A stretch of DNA of 52,156 bases from Neisseria iguanae. GTDB taxonomy: Bacteria; Pseudomonadota; Gammaproteobacteria; Burkholderiales; Neisseriaceae. Under the pieces are notes generated by a model that saw nothing but the letters and a program-made list of their open reading frames with translations, made no database searches and was not told where the DNA came from. Made by a program: the position numbers and the translations under genes. Location: positions 1 through 52,156 of the forward strand of contig NZ_PXYY01000006.1 in the NCBI RefSeq assembly GCF_003013245.1. Direction: 5' to 3'. Positions 9,501-17,173 of the stretch are shown here, in pieces; positions within the stretch are counted from its first letter, which is position 1; each line of letters begins with the position of its first letter.

Positions 9501-10690
9501 GTGACCAATATCCAAGAAAATAATTTGACGAAGCGGAATATAGAATCTGTCTTAAGGTCGTCCGGTAAACAGGTAAAACCAAAGTGTCGTTATTTCGATA
9601 CATGTGGCGATTGCGTATTGCAGTATATCGAGCCGAATGCGCAGGTGGCGTTCAAGCAGGGAATGTTAGAGGAACAGTTGACGCGTATCGACAAAGTGTT
9701 TCCGTAACAAATTCTACCGCTGATTTATGCCGCGCCGTGGCATTATCGCGATCGTGCCGGATTTAAGCGTAGCAGTTGTGATGCATTAAACCGGGCAAAC
9801 CCGGTTTTTAAACCAAGCGTAGTCATGATGTGCGGAATTGCTTCATGCGAAGTGATGCTGCAACCTTTTGACGCAGGTTCCGGCTGTAAAAATATTATTG
9901 CAAAAGCAGGTTGATTCAGATGCAGCGTAAAATTTGTCGAGTTTTACTACAGCAAAAAGTTAACGGTGTTGAGCCTGTGTTTTTTTAAAGGCCGTCTGAA
10001 AAAAATGTAAGCGAATTAAGAAAATGGTTTGATAATAATTTGCAAGAAAAACAGTGTATTGGAAGCTTTGGATGCAATATGGCAAAGAATCGGCAACGGA
10101 TTTTTGCCCGAGCTATTCTTCTTGATTCGTATTGTCTGATTTATCAAAATTCAACCGTGCTTTACCGGTCGGGAGACTTTGCTCGGATTAATGTCGGGCT
10201 GAATGCGCTGATGATTCAGTCAGGCAATCAAGCTGCCGGATATCCGTTCAGGCGGAAGAATTGCCGATTTGTTCTTCAGGTTGGATAATTTCGGTTTAAT
10301 TATGGTAAATCAGTTTAATTATGGTAAAATGTAACGCAAGCGCGGTTGCCATTGAGGTGCGGATTATTTGCTCGATCGTGCACGGCAAAGGGCTGCGCAG
10401 GCGTGGTATTGTTTAAGGCATCCGACTTATTCGAAACGAACGAAGCTGCGGTGGTGGCTTTGGGCAATTCAAAAAAAGCTGCTTGACCCGTCGCGCAGGG
10501 GTGCTTATGCTGTCGTCAAATCGCTACATTTGCCTTATCTGTCCAAATGCATAGTTAGCATGTGTCGTGTAATCCGGTAGCATGCGCGTGTGATGCTGCT
10601 GGTTTAATTGAGAAAGGCTATGCTTTAAAATCTGCCGGTGTAATGAACATGTTTTTGCAAACCGCCCATGTTGAATCTATCGGGGCAGTT
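9501..10690 (+). pseudogene. rlmD: Decayed rlmD (rumA) 23S rRNA (uracil-5-)-methyltransferase
   Basis: Pieces in order match RlmD: the Fe-S cysteine region PKCRYFDTCGDCVLQYIEPNAQVAFKQ in short fragments from 9501, an in-frame TAA at 9705-9707, then LPLIYAAPWHYRDRAGF; later GDFARINVGLNALMIQ near 10170-10220, RIADLFFRLDNFGL in a shifted frame near 10257, DPSRRGAYAVVKSLHLPYLSK near 10487-10550, and [13 protein letters not shown] near 10615. At least one nonsense mutation, several frameshifts and internal losses separate the pieces, and the N-terminal TRAM domain is missing. The cysteine codons are still visible, so decay is fairly recent. A working copy may exist elsewhere; that cannot be seen here. 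Confidence 0.85.
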
Positions 10691-10750
10691 GGGCAGCGAG
10701 CTAATAGAATAAGGCCGTCTGTAAAACGGGTTTTAATGTAATTATCTGGT

Positions 10751-10791
10751 GAATCATGCTATCATTAATCCCTAAGAAGATAGCATGATTC
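10751..10791. repeat. Perfect 13-bp inverted repeat upstream of the GTPase operon
   Basis: GAATCATGCTATC at 10751-10763 is repeated inverted at 10779-10791 with a 15-base spacer. A partial third copy (GATAGCATC) follows at 10792-10800. It lies 80-120 bases before the first gene of the operon, has no T-run, and could be an operator or an RNA hairpin in the leader. Confidence 0.6.
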
Positions 10792-10870
10792 GATAGCATC
10801 ATTAAGTGTATGTCGAACATATTAAACATTGGCAGTGTGATGTACATTCGTGCATCATCGGGAGGTGTTC

Positions 10871-12322
10871 TTGAATTATTCGCTTTTAATCATCTTGCTG
10901 GCACTTTTGTTGCTGGTCTTGTTGTTCGTGCGCTATAAGCAAGGCGGTGCGAAGGTAAGAAAACCGAGCAAAGCTGCTAAAGAATCAAGACAAAACAATC
11001 ATCAAAATCAAGCTGACGAAACTTCTGATGGTGCAGACTGGGTGGATAAAGTCAACCAGTCTATTTCCAATGCCGACCACCAAGATTGGGTATGGGGTAC
11101 AGAGGGCGGCAATGGCGCGTCTACGGCTTCCGTATCCGCTCAGGAAGTTGATCCGTTAACCGAATATCAAGTCTATAAGCAATTCGGCTATGAAAGTAAA
11201 GCAGCCGAATCACTAGCAAGCTATTTGAACAGCATGACTGATGGTGCGCCTGAAAAATTAGTCCATGAATTGGTCGGCTTAAACCTGCGTGTCGGAAATG
11301 TCGATAAATTAGCCGAAACTTTGGAAAACCACAGCACCGCTTTGCCGGAAGAAAGTTTGGCAGAATATGTCAAACTGGGCTTGATGGCTGAACCTACCCA
11401 CCTACACCTGCGCGTGCTTGCAGAAAGCAAATTAGGTTGGAATATGCAGGAAGTCGCCCGTCAAATTGATGAGAAAACCGGCTTTGAAGAAAACATTGTT
11501 ACCAATCATACCCTTACAATAGATTCAGCCAGTCCGCAACAAGTAGCCAACAGCTTCTCCAAACGTACACCGATTGTTTTGGGCAAAAAAGAATTCAATG
11601 ATATCAGTCCGGAAGAGATGAGTGCAGTTATTGGCTTTGTGAAGCCTGAGCAAAGCGCTAAAATTCTGAAAGACAAAGTCAATTATAAAACGGCGGTAGA
11701 GCAATACAACCGCGCTATTCATCATTCTATCAAACCGGCCAGTTTGATTATCGATGCCTTGAAATTGGACTATCAAAACGAAGAAGTTGGTCAATTTGCC
11801 AAGCATTTGTGGAAACTTTATTACTCTTTAGGAGAGTATGGCCGACAAGTTAAAGAGCGTATGCTGGGTTGGGGTTACAGCTTGGGCTATCATGAGCTTT
11901 TTGATGACTTGGAACAAAGCCCGAGCGAGCGACAAGTGCGTGAAATCGGCTTAGAGCGCGGCTATTTGCAGCCAACTGCCTTACAGGTGAAAGCCAAATA
12001 CCGCGATTTGGTTCAAAAAGATTCTTCCATCATCAGCACGAATAATTCACCCGCCGATGAGGCTTTGGAGGAAGTGGAATCTTTACTGATGTATGGCCAG
12101 CTGGATCAGGCAATCGGTACTTTGGAGCAAGCGGTATTACAATATCCGAAAGAATCCCAGCTTTATGTGATGCTCTTTGACCTTTACGAACGTGCGGAAG
12201 ATTGGGCTCGTTTGGAACAATTCTTATGCTTATTGCGCGAACGCGTCGTTAGTTTGCCGGAAGAAGTCATTTTGGCCATGAGCCGCTTGTTGCAACGTGT
12301 CAACCAATATTCTAAAAAATAA
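10871..12322 (+). CDS. FimV-like TPR membrane protein, first gene of the GTPase operon
   Basis: A 483-residue protein with one N-terminal membrane helix (SLLIILLALLLLVLLFV), a charged linker, and a cytoplasmic part with helical TPR-like repeats. The segment DPLTEYQVYKQFGYESKAAESL near 95-115 and the C-terminal LYVMLFDLYERAEDW resemble cytoplasmic repeats of FimV/TspA-type polar scaffold proteins, which are much longer. I choose the TTG at 10871, not the upstream ATG at 10850, because GGAGG at 10861-10865 lies inside the longer reading and is correctly spaced for the TTG. Four further genes follow with short gaps, so it is probably co-transcribed with the GTPase module. The exact role is unknown. 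Confidence 0.8.
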   Translation: MNYSLLIILLALLLLVLLFVRYKQGGAKVRKPSKAAKESRQNNHQNQADETSDGADWVDKVNQSISNADHQDWVWGTEGGNGASTASVSAQEVDPLTEYQVYKQFGYESKAAESLASYLNSMTDGAPEKLVHELVGLNLRVGNVDKLAETLENHSTALPEESLAEYVKLGLMAEPTHLHLRVLAESKLGWNMQEVARQIDEKTGFEENIVTNHTLTIDSASPQQVANSFSKRTPIVLGKKEFNDISPEEMSAVIGFVKPEQSAKILKDKVNYKTAVEQYNRAIHHSIKPASLIIDALKLDYQNEEVGQFAKHLWKLYYSLGEYGRQVKERMLGWGYSLGYHELFDDLEQSPSERQVREIGLERGYLQPTALQVKAKYRDLVQKDSSIISTNNSPADEALEEVESLLMYGQLDQAIGTLEQAVLQYPKESQLYVMLFDLYERAEDWARLEQFLCLLRERVVSLPEEVILAMSRLLQRVNQYSKK

Positions 12323-12345
12323 AATAACCAAGAGAGTGCCAATAT

Positions 12346-13443
12346 ATGGACAATCTGTTACCTAAGATTAAAACCATACGGGTTATGCTGCAAGAAATGG
12401 GGGAGCAGCAAGAGGCTGTATTCCGTATGGCTTTTAAAATGCATAATACGACGAATTATGAAATTATTACCCCTGAATCCGCAGAGAAACCGGATTTGAT
12501 TTTGGTGGATACAGACTCACAACAAGGGATAGAAACATGGAAGGCATCAACAGCCGCCTATCCTGATACACCGGTGGCAATGTTTTCCTCATCTGAGCCG
12601 ACAGTTACCACCCCTTATCTGCCTAAACCGATTAAATTTGATACCTTATTCCCTATTTTGCGCGGCTTGTCGCAAGGAGGGCAGATTTTTACAGTTTCGG
12701 ACGGCGTGACGTCCAGCCAGGAGGCAGGCCAAACCCAAGCTGATGGTACGCGCAAAGCGACCATCCGTCGCTTTAATCCACAAAAAGGCTTACTGGGGGC
12801 GTTGAAATTTGCCAGCCAAGGCCATCAAGACATTGCCGTCTTGCATCAAGGTAAGCCGATATTAATTGTATTCCCCAACATTCAGCGGGTTTTGTTAACC
12901 GTTAATGCCACTGAGTTAGAAAAACTGTGTAAAGATGATAATCTTGCCGTGGTGTGTAAGGCTGTGCCGGATAATCCGCAATGGAAAGAAAAAGCCAAAG
13001 TTACCATCATGTCTTGCTTATGGCAGATGGCCATTTGGACAGCGCAAGGTCGCCTGATTTATCCGATGACCCCTCAAGCCGTCTTTACCTTGAAACGCTG
13101 GCCGAATTTAACACGGTTGGCACATGTTCCCGAATCGATGCGCTTGTCTGCTTTTTTAACCAAAACATCAGTTAACTTGAATATCCTGTATAAAGTCATG
13201 CCTTTGGAAATGCCCGATATTTTGAATTATTTGGCGGCCACTTCGGTAACAGGCTTTTTGGTAACCGACACCGAATATACAGCGCAAACCGCACCGGCTC
13301 ATATATCCGAACGTGTCAACGTCAGCAGTGATGTACCGGACAGCAAAATGGCCAAAGAAGCCGAAAAATTGGCTGGTCCGTCTCAAGAGCAGCCGCGCGG
13401 CTTGTTGCAACGCCTGATGCGTAAATTGCTTGGTAAACGATAA
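12346..13443 (+). CDS. Protein with degenerate receiver-like N-terminus, second gene of the GTPase operon
   Basis: A 365-residue soluble protein. The first 110 residues have the outline of a response-regulator receiver: PDLILVDTDS where the phosphorylated aspartate strand should be, PDTPVAMFSSS in the next strand, and a YLPKPIKFDTLFPIL ending like the conserved K-P pair. The acidic pocket is not clearly kept, so it is probably a pseudo-receiver. Residues about 140-330 form another domain with IAVLHQGKPILIVFPNIQRVLLT and many tryptophans, which I cannot name. It begins 23 bases after the previous stop. It may link an output of the GTPase to the FimV-like scaffold; this is inference. Confidence 0.75.
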   Translation: MDNLLPKIKTIRVMLQEMGEQQEAVFRMAFKMHNTTNYEIITPESAEKPDLILVDTDSQQGIETWKASTAAYPDTPVAMFSSSEPTVTTPYLPKPIKFDTLFPILRGLSQGGQIFTVSDGVTSSQEAGQTQADGTRKATIRRFNPQKGLLGALKFASQGHQDIAVLHQGKPILIVFPNIQRVLLTVNATELEKLCKDDNLAVVCKAVPDNPQWKEKAKVTIMSCLWQMAIWTAQGRLIYPMTPQAVFTLKRWPNLTRLAHVPESMRLSAFLTKTSVNLNILYKVMPLEMPDILNYLAATSVTGFLVTDTEYTAQTAPAHISERVNVSSDVPDSKMAKEAEKLAGPSQEQPRGLLQRLMRKLLGKR

Positions 13444-13459
13444 TAAAAAGGACATGCCA

Positions 13460-13996
13460 ATGAAAGAAAATAAAATTATCTTTACCGGCCCGGTAGGCGT
13501 AGGTAAAACAACAGCCATTTCGGCATTATCCGATGAGCCTCCGATTCAAACCGATGCTTCCGCTTCCGATATGACCTTGGTGCGCAAAGGCTATACCACC
13601 GTTGCCATGGACTATGGCGTGATTCATCTGGATGAAGAAACCAAAGTGCATTTATATGGCACCCCCGGTCAAGAGCGATTTAATTTCATGTGGGAAATTT
13701 TAAGCCAAGGCAGCATGGGTTTGGTGTTGCTATTGGATAATACCCGCACCAACCCATTAAAAGATTTGCAATTTTTCTTAGAGGCTTTTCGCGAATTGCT
13801 GAAAACCGCTCCTTTGGTGGTCGGCGTGACCAAAATGGATATCCGCTCTCTTCCGGGGGTGGATGTATATCAAAAATACTTGGCTCAAAACAATTTTAAT
13901 GTACCGGTTTTTGAAATTGATGCCCGTCGTGAAGACGATGTTAAGCAGCTGGTTACAGCGATGTTATTCTCAATTGATCCGGGTTTAGAGGTATAA
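13460..13996 (+). CDS. Ras-like small GTPase, third gene of the operon
   Basis: A 178-residue single-domain GTPase. The P-loop GPVGVGKTT is at residues 10-18, a switch-I-like segment TTVAMDYGVIHLDEETKVHLY follows, the G3 motif is GTPGQERF with Gly in place of the usual Asp, and the G4 motif is TKMD. It belongs with bacterial MglA/SRPRB-like GTPases that are often encoded beside roadblock proteins acting as regulators. I take the ATG at 13460 because AAAAGGA precedes it at a good distance. The frame itself opens upstream, overlapping the previous gene. The next gene starts one base after its stop. Confidence 0.9.
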   Translation: MKENKIIFTGPVGVGKTTAISALSDEPPIQTDASASDMTLVRKGYTTVAMDYGVIHLDEETKVHLYGTPGQERFNFMWEILSQGSMGLVLLLDNTRTNPLKDLQFFLEAFRELLKTAPLVVGVTKMDIRSLPGVDVYQKYLAQNNFNVPVFEIDARREDDVKQLVTAMLFSIDPGLEV

Positions 13997-13997
13997 G

Positions 13998-14639
13998 ATG
14001 GAATCGACACTCTCTTTGCAGTCAAATTTGTACCCCAAAATTACACCGGCAGGTGCGTATTATGCCGTTTCTAACGAAACGCCAAGCGCCAGCCGTACCC
14101 TGTTATATGGCTTATTACGAGCAGAACCTTCCGAAACCATCAGCAGCCAAAGGGTTTTGGCTTGGGCCGATACCAGCGACATCAATACTGCATTAAATTT
14201 GCTATATCGTTTGCAACGCTTGGAATTTTTGTACGGCGACGAGCAAATGGGTACGGATGATGCCAATCTGACCGATGAGCAATTACCGCAATTATTGGCG
14301 CAATTGTCAAATTCGGGCAAAGCATTGTTGGCTGATGAAAATGGGCTTTATTTTGCCAATGCAGGCTTTCATCATGAAGCTGCGGAAGAATTAGGTTTGT
14401 TGGCCAGCGAAGTTGCCAAAGTCGAAGACAACCACCGCTTGTTGATTCGCAATAATCTGCATATCAACAACAGCGCATGGGGTATTTGTGATCCTTCTGG
14501 CCAAAGCGAGCTGACCTTCTTTCCGCTTTATGTCGGACAAACCAAATTGATTTTAGTCATTGGCGGTATGCCTGATTTGAATAAAGAAGCCTTTGTCACC
14601 ATGGTTAAAGTATTATATCATCGATACGGCAGCCGTTAA
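13998..14639 (+). CDS. Roadblock-like protein, fourth gene of the GTPase operon
   Basis: A 213-residue protein. The N-terminal half is helical (TLLYGLLRAEPSETISSQRVL, then DINTALNLLYRLQRLEFLYG) and resembles a small winged-helix or helical module. The C-terminal half (GKALLADENGLYFANAGFHH, then EELGLLASEVAKV, then LTFFPLYVGQTKLILVIGG) has the strand-helix outline of a roadblock/LC7 domain. It is translationally close to the GTPase gene, with a single base between. A dimer or heterodimer with the next protein that acts on the GTPase is a reasonable inference from MglA/MglB-type pairs. Confidence 0.75.
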   Translation: MESTLSLQSNLYPKITPAGAYYAVSNETPSASRTLLYGLLRAEPSETISSQRVLAWADTSDINTALNLLYRLQRLEFLYGDEQMGTDDANLTDEQLPQLLAQLSNSGKALLADENGLYFANAGFHHEAAEELGLLASEVAKVEDNHRLLIRNNLHINNSAWGICDPSGQSELTFFPLYVGQTKLILVIGGMPDLNKEAFVTMVKVLYHRYGSR

Positions 14640-14681
14640 TTTGGCTTGATACAACCGCACTACATTTTGAATGGATAAAAT

Positions 14682-15041
14682 ATGCAACAATTATTACTCT
14701 CCGTATTGAGTGATTTGAACAACACATCTACCGATATTAACGCGTCTGCCGTCATTTCCCCCGACGGATTGCCGATCGCAACGCTGTTGCCAAGTCACCT
14801 GAATGCCGACCGAGTGGGCGCCATGTCGGCAACTTTACTGGCTTTGGGAAACCGATCCGTCCAAGAATTGGCTTGCGGCGAGCTTGACCAAGTGATGGTA
14901 AAAGGCAAAAACGGCTATATTTTGTTGAGCCAAGCCGGTGAAAATGCTGTGTTGGCTTTGATGGCCAATGAAAGTAGTAAATTAGGTTTGATTCTGCTGG
15001 ATGCCAAACGTGCAGCCAAGCATATTGCCGAAATTTTATAA
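14682..15041 (+). CDS. Roadblock/LC7-domain protein (MglB-like), fifth gene of the operon
   Basis: A 119-residue single roadblock domain: SAVISPDGLPIATLLP, then DRVGAMSATLLALGNRSVQELACGELDQVMVKGKNGYILLSQA, then AVLALMANESSKLGLILLDAKRAAKHIAEIL. Length and order are typical of MglB-like regulators, which stimulate or hold small Ras-like GTPases. It is the last gene before tRNA-Asn, so it ends the operon; no clear terminator is seen in the 76-base gap. Confidence 0.9.
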   Translation: MQQLLLSVLSDLNNTSTDINASAVISPDGLPIATLLPSHLNADRVGAMSATLLALGNRSVQELACGELDQVMVKGKNGYILLSQAGENAVLALMANESSKLGLILLDAKRAAKHIAEIL

Positions 15042-15117
15042 TTTAAAATCATCGGATTATAAAAAATCAATAGACAGTTGACAGCTGAATCTTCATTAAT
15101 TATGATTCTCCTCCTAT

Positions 15118-15193
15118 TCCCTGATAGCTCAGTCGGTAGAGCGACGGACTGTTAATCCGCAGGTCCCTGGTTCGAGCCCAGGTCGGGGAGCCA
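15118..15193 (+). tRNA. tRNA-Asn (GUU)
   Basis: A 76-base tRNA with encoded CCA. The acceptor stem TCCCTGA pairs with TCGGGGA (one G-U), the D-loop region AGTCGGTAGA and T-loop TTCGAGCCC are standard, and the anticodon GTT is at 15151-15153 inside CTGTTAA. The 3' part from 15145 is the left attachment repeat of the integrated element, so the tRNA stays intact after integration. Its original terminator is now about 35 kb away, beyond the right repeat. Confidence 0.97.
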
Positions 15194-16265
15194 CATTTCC
15201 CAAGCCTAAACAATTGTTTAGGCTTTTTCTTTTTATAGATGTATTTTCAGGTTGTGTCCAAATTGTGTCTAAAACATCCGCATGGTGCAGCAGGTGTTCA
15301 GACGACAGATGGGCATACCGTTCAACCATCTTGGCATTTTCCCAACCACCCATTTCCTTTAAAACGGCAACAGGTACACCACGCTGTATCAGCCAGCTTG
15401 CCCATGTATGGCGCAGGTCATGCCACCGAAAATCTGCGATACCTGCCGTTTTCAAACAGCTTTTCCAAATCTTGCTGCTGATACCGTTCAACTTTTGACC
15501 GTTCGGCTTGGTAAAAACGTAGGCAGAACGGTGTGTTTGATTAAACAGTACCTGCAATGCGGTTTGATTAAGCGGGACGGTTATGGCTTGTCCGCTTTTG
15601 GCTTGATCGGCATTAACCCATGCAGTACGGCGGTTCAAATCCACCTGTTCCCATTTCAAGTCCAAGACATTACTCTGACGCAGACCTGTTGCCAGTGAAA
15701 ACGCGGCCAAATCATGCAGCAGCGGGTAGGCAGACAGTGCATCCAACAGTCGTTGTGCTTCTGCTGGTTTCAGCCAGCGTACCCGTTTTTTCGGCTCACG
15801 ATAAGACGTGAGTGTGGGAACGGTATCAATCCAGTCCCATTCTTTTGCCGCTTTATTCAGTATAGCGCGTATCAGGGCAATATAACGGTTCTTGGTGCTG
15901 TTGCCGCACGGTAACTTTTCCACTGCTTTCATAATAAAACGGCGGTCTAAACTACCTAATTCTTTGCCACGCAATGCAGTAAGCTGGCGCAAACGGCTAA
16001 TATCGTCCCTGATACTTTTTTTATTGCCTTTCTCACTAATCCACTTAGCAGCAGCTTCATCCCAAAGGTATTTGGGACGAATACCGAGCTTTTGCTGCTG
16101 CCAAAGTTCGTGTTTTAGTTGTTCGCACACCGCTTGGGCTTTTTGACGGTCTTGTGTGCCAGTAGAGCGTCTAATTCTTTCGCCGCTTTCTGTCCTGATG
16201 TCAATATACCAAGTACCGTTGCGTTCGTAGATTCCCGATTGAGGGCGGTTTTGTCGTTTAGGCAT
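15129..16265 (-). CDS. int: Tyrosine recombinase/integrase of the element
   Basis: A 378-residue site-specific recombinase. The N-terminal arm-binding part begins SGIYERNGTWYIDIRT, a core-binding helical domain follows, and the catalytic domain has Arg196 (ATGLRQSNVLDLKW), HDLRH near 282-286, Trp308 (GGW) and Tyr317 (VERYAHLS), the full R-H-R-W-Y set. GGAG precedes the ATG. The last 22 codons are read from the antisense strand of the tRNA repeat and beyond, so the extreme C-terminus depends on whether the element is integrated. The start overlaps the excisionase-like gene by about 150 bases. Confidence 0.95.
   Translation of the reverse strand: MPKRQNRPQSGIYERNGTWYIDIRTESGERIRRSTGTQDRQKAQAVCEQLKHELWQQQKLGIRPKYLWDEAAAKWISEKGNKKSIRDDISRLRQLTALRGKELGSLDRRFIMKAVEKLPCGNSTKNRYIALIRAILNKAAKEWDWIDTVPTLTSYREPKKRVRWLKPAEAQRLLDALSAYPLLHDLAAFSLATGLRQSNVLDLKWEQVDLNRRTAWVNADQAKSGQAITVPLNQTALQVLFNQTHRSAYVFTKPNGQKLNGISSKIWKSCLKTAGIADFRWHDLRHTWASWLIQRGVPVAVLKEMGGWENAKMVERYAHLSSEHLLHHADVLDTIWTQPENTSIKRKSLNNCLGLGNVAPRPGLEPGTCGLTVRRSTD
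15145..15193 (+). repeat. attL: left 49-bp attachment repeat
   Basis: Identical to 50489-50537. It covers the anticodon stem-loop to the CCA end of tRNA-Asn. The sequence diverges at the first base on either side, so the repeat is exactly 49 bp. Confidence 0.95.
15202..15230. terminator. Perfect 24-bp palindrome with T-run between tRNA-Asn and integrase body
   Basis: AAGCCTAAACAA meets its exact complement at 15202-15225, followed by TTTTTC on the plus strand. It should end tRNA transcription after integration. On the minus strand it lies inside the 3' end of int, whose frame reads through it. Confidence 0.7.
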
Positions 16266-16477
16266 ATTTTTCTGCTCCTGTTTTGAGCCGATGCCTGCAC
16301 GGCATCATTTTCTTTGTCTTCCAAATATGCGTCAAGCACTTGGCGACGTATAACGAAACGCCGCCCAACTTTGGCAGCGATCAGTTTGCGGGCACGTATC
16401 AGTTCGCGCACAGTTTCAGGATGACATTTGAGAAATTCTGCCGCTTCTTGTACATCAAACGTCGGTTTATCCATCAT
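16115..16477 (-). CDS. Excisionase-like HTH protein
   Basis: A 120-residue protein whose first 53 residues are a MerR/excisionase-type winged HTH: FDVQEAAEFLKCHPETVRELIRARKLIAAKVGRRFVIRR in pieces, with the wing at GRRFVI. Such proteins guide excision of tRNA-integrated elements. The C-terminal tail (AAKELDALLAHKTVKKP) is read in a different frame from int, over about 150 bases of overlap; similar tails occur in related proteobacterial proteins as I recall them, so the overlap is probably real. AAGGA precedes the start. Alternative: a DNA-binding regulator of int only. Confidence 0.8.
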   Translation of the reverse strand: MMDKPTFDVQEAAEFLKCHPETVRELIRARKLIAAKVGRRFVIRRQVLDAYLEDKENDAVQASAQNRSRKICLNDKTALNRESTNATVLGILTSGQKAAKELDALLAHKTVKKPKRCANN

Positions 16478-16496
16478 TGTTCCTTACAAGAAAAAG

Positions 16497-16538
16497 ACTG
16501 TCTGAAAATTGCCGCAGATGCGGTTTCAGGCAGTCTTT
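16497..16538 (-). terminator. Uptake-like inverted repeat at the end of the next gene
   Basis: AGACTGTCTGAAA faces TTTCAGGCAGTCT with one mismatch and a 13-base middle. The right arm contains the stop codon of the gene at 16526. The left arm has uptake dialect ...CTGTCTGAA and the right arm ...CTGCCTGAA. Confidence 0.5.
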
Positions 16539-16894
16539 ACGGTTTGCTCGATTTCCATCAAATCATCATCGCTTAAATAACAGAAGACTGGATAGCGGGA
16601 AGTTATCCATTCCCATTCCTGACCTTGCAATCCCATACCTTTAATCAAAGATGCAAGAGAATGTCCTGCTCTACCGTGAACAAAACCAAGTATTTGTGCT
16701 TCGGCCAGTGATGCTTGGATTTCTGCTTCCTTCGCATCAGATTGCTGTTGACGCAGACAGTCCAATTTGTTCAGAAGAGTAGCATGTAGGGACGTATCAT
16801 CGTTTTCGTGATTGTAGGCATAAAAAACATCTTGGTTCTGCGCCAAAAAATCAGCAAGCAAAGCGGCTTCCTGACGGTTAAACATGATAGCCAT
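16526..16894 (-). CDS. Hypothetical protein in the element
   Basis: A 122-residue acidic, mostly helical protein (SDAKEAEIQASLAEAQILGF; DDDLMEIEQTVK). There is no membrane helix or signal, and I recognise no family. AGGATAAAG before the ATG supports the start. It lies four bases after the next upstream gene on the same strand, so the two are probably translated from one message. Confidence 0.7.
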   Translation of the reverse strand: MAIMFNRQEAALLADFLAQNQDVFYAYNHENDDTSLHATLLNKLDCLRQQQSDAKEAEIQASLAEAQILGFVHGRAGHSLASLIKGMGLQGQEWEWITSRYPVFCYLSDDDLMEIEQTVKTA

Positions 16895-16898
16895 TTCT

Positions 16899-17150
16899 TT
16901 ATCCTATCGTTTCAAAAATTTCATAAGGGGCATGTTCTAGCATTCTGCCTAAGAGTTCCTGCATACGGCGGCGTGGTGCGGATGCTTCCAATATCAGGTA
17001 ATGTTCGGTGCTGATATGAAAGAACAGGCAGTAACGGTTATCTGTACCTGTCAAAGGTACAAGACGGTAATGCGGATACCGTCCCGAATCAGGCATGATG
17101 TCGGCAGGCAGTTTGACGGTACGGACAGTAACAGTATGATCGGTCAACAT
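16899..17150 (-). CDS. Hypothetical protein in the element
   Basis: I start it at the ATG at 17150 because AAGGAAACAA precedes it; the frame is open further upstream without a better signal. The 83 residues include RYPHYRLVPLTGTDNRYCLFFHI, which suggests a small beta-rich domain, and a helical end. No family recognised. It sits 23 bases after the TraM-like gene, in the same direction. Confidence 0.65.
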   Translation of the reverse strand: MLTDHTVTVRTVKLPADIMPDSGRYPHYRLVPLTGTDNRYCLFFHISTEHYLILEASAPRRRMQELLGRMLEHAPYEIFETIG

Positions 17151-17173
17151 TTGTTTCCTTTCGTCAAAATCCC

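Noticed and set aside
15129..15193. Integrase tail as a pure annotation artefact
   Set aside because: The frame is continuous and the same kind of tRNA-encoded tail is common in such elements, so I keep it, while noting that the true end depends on integration state.
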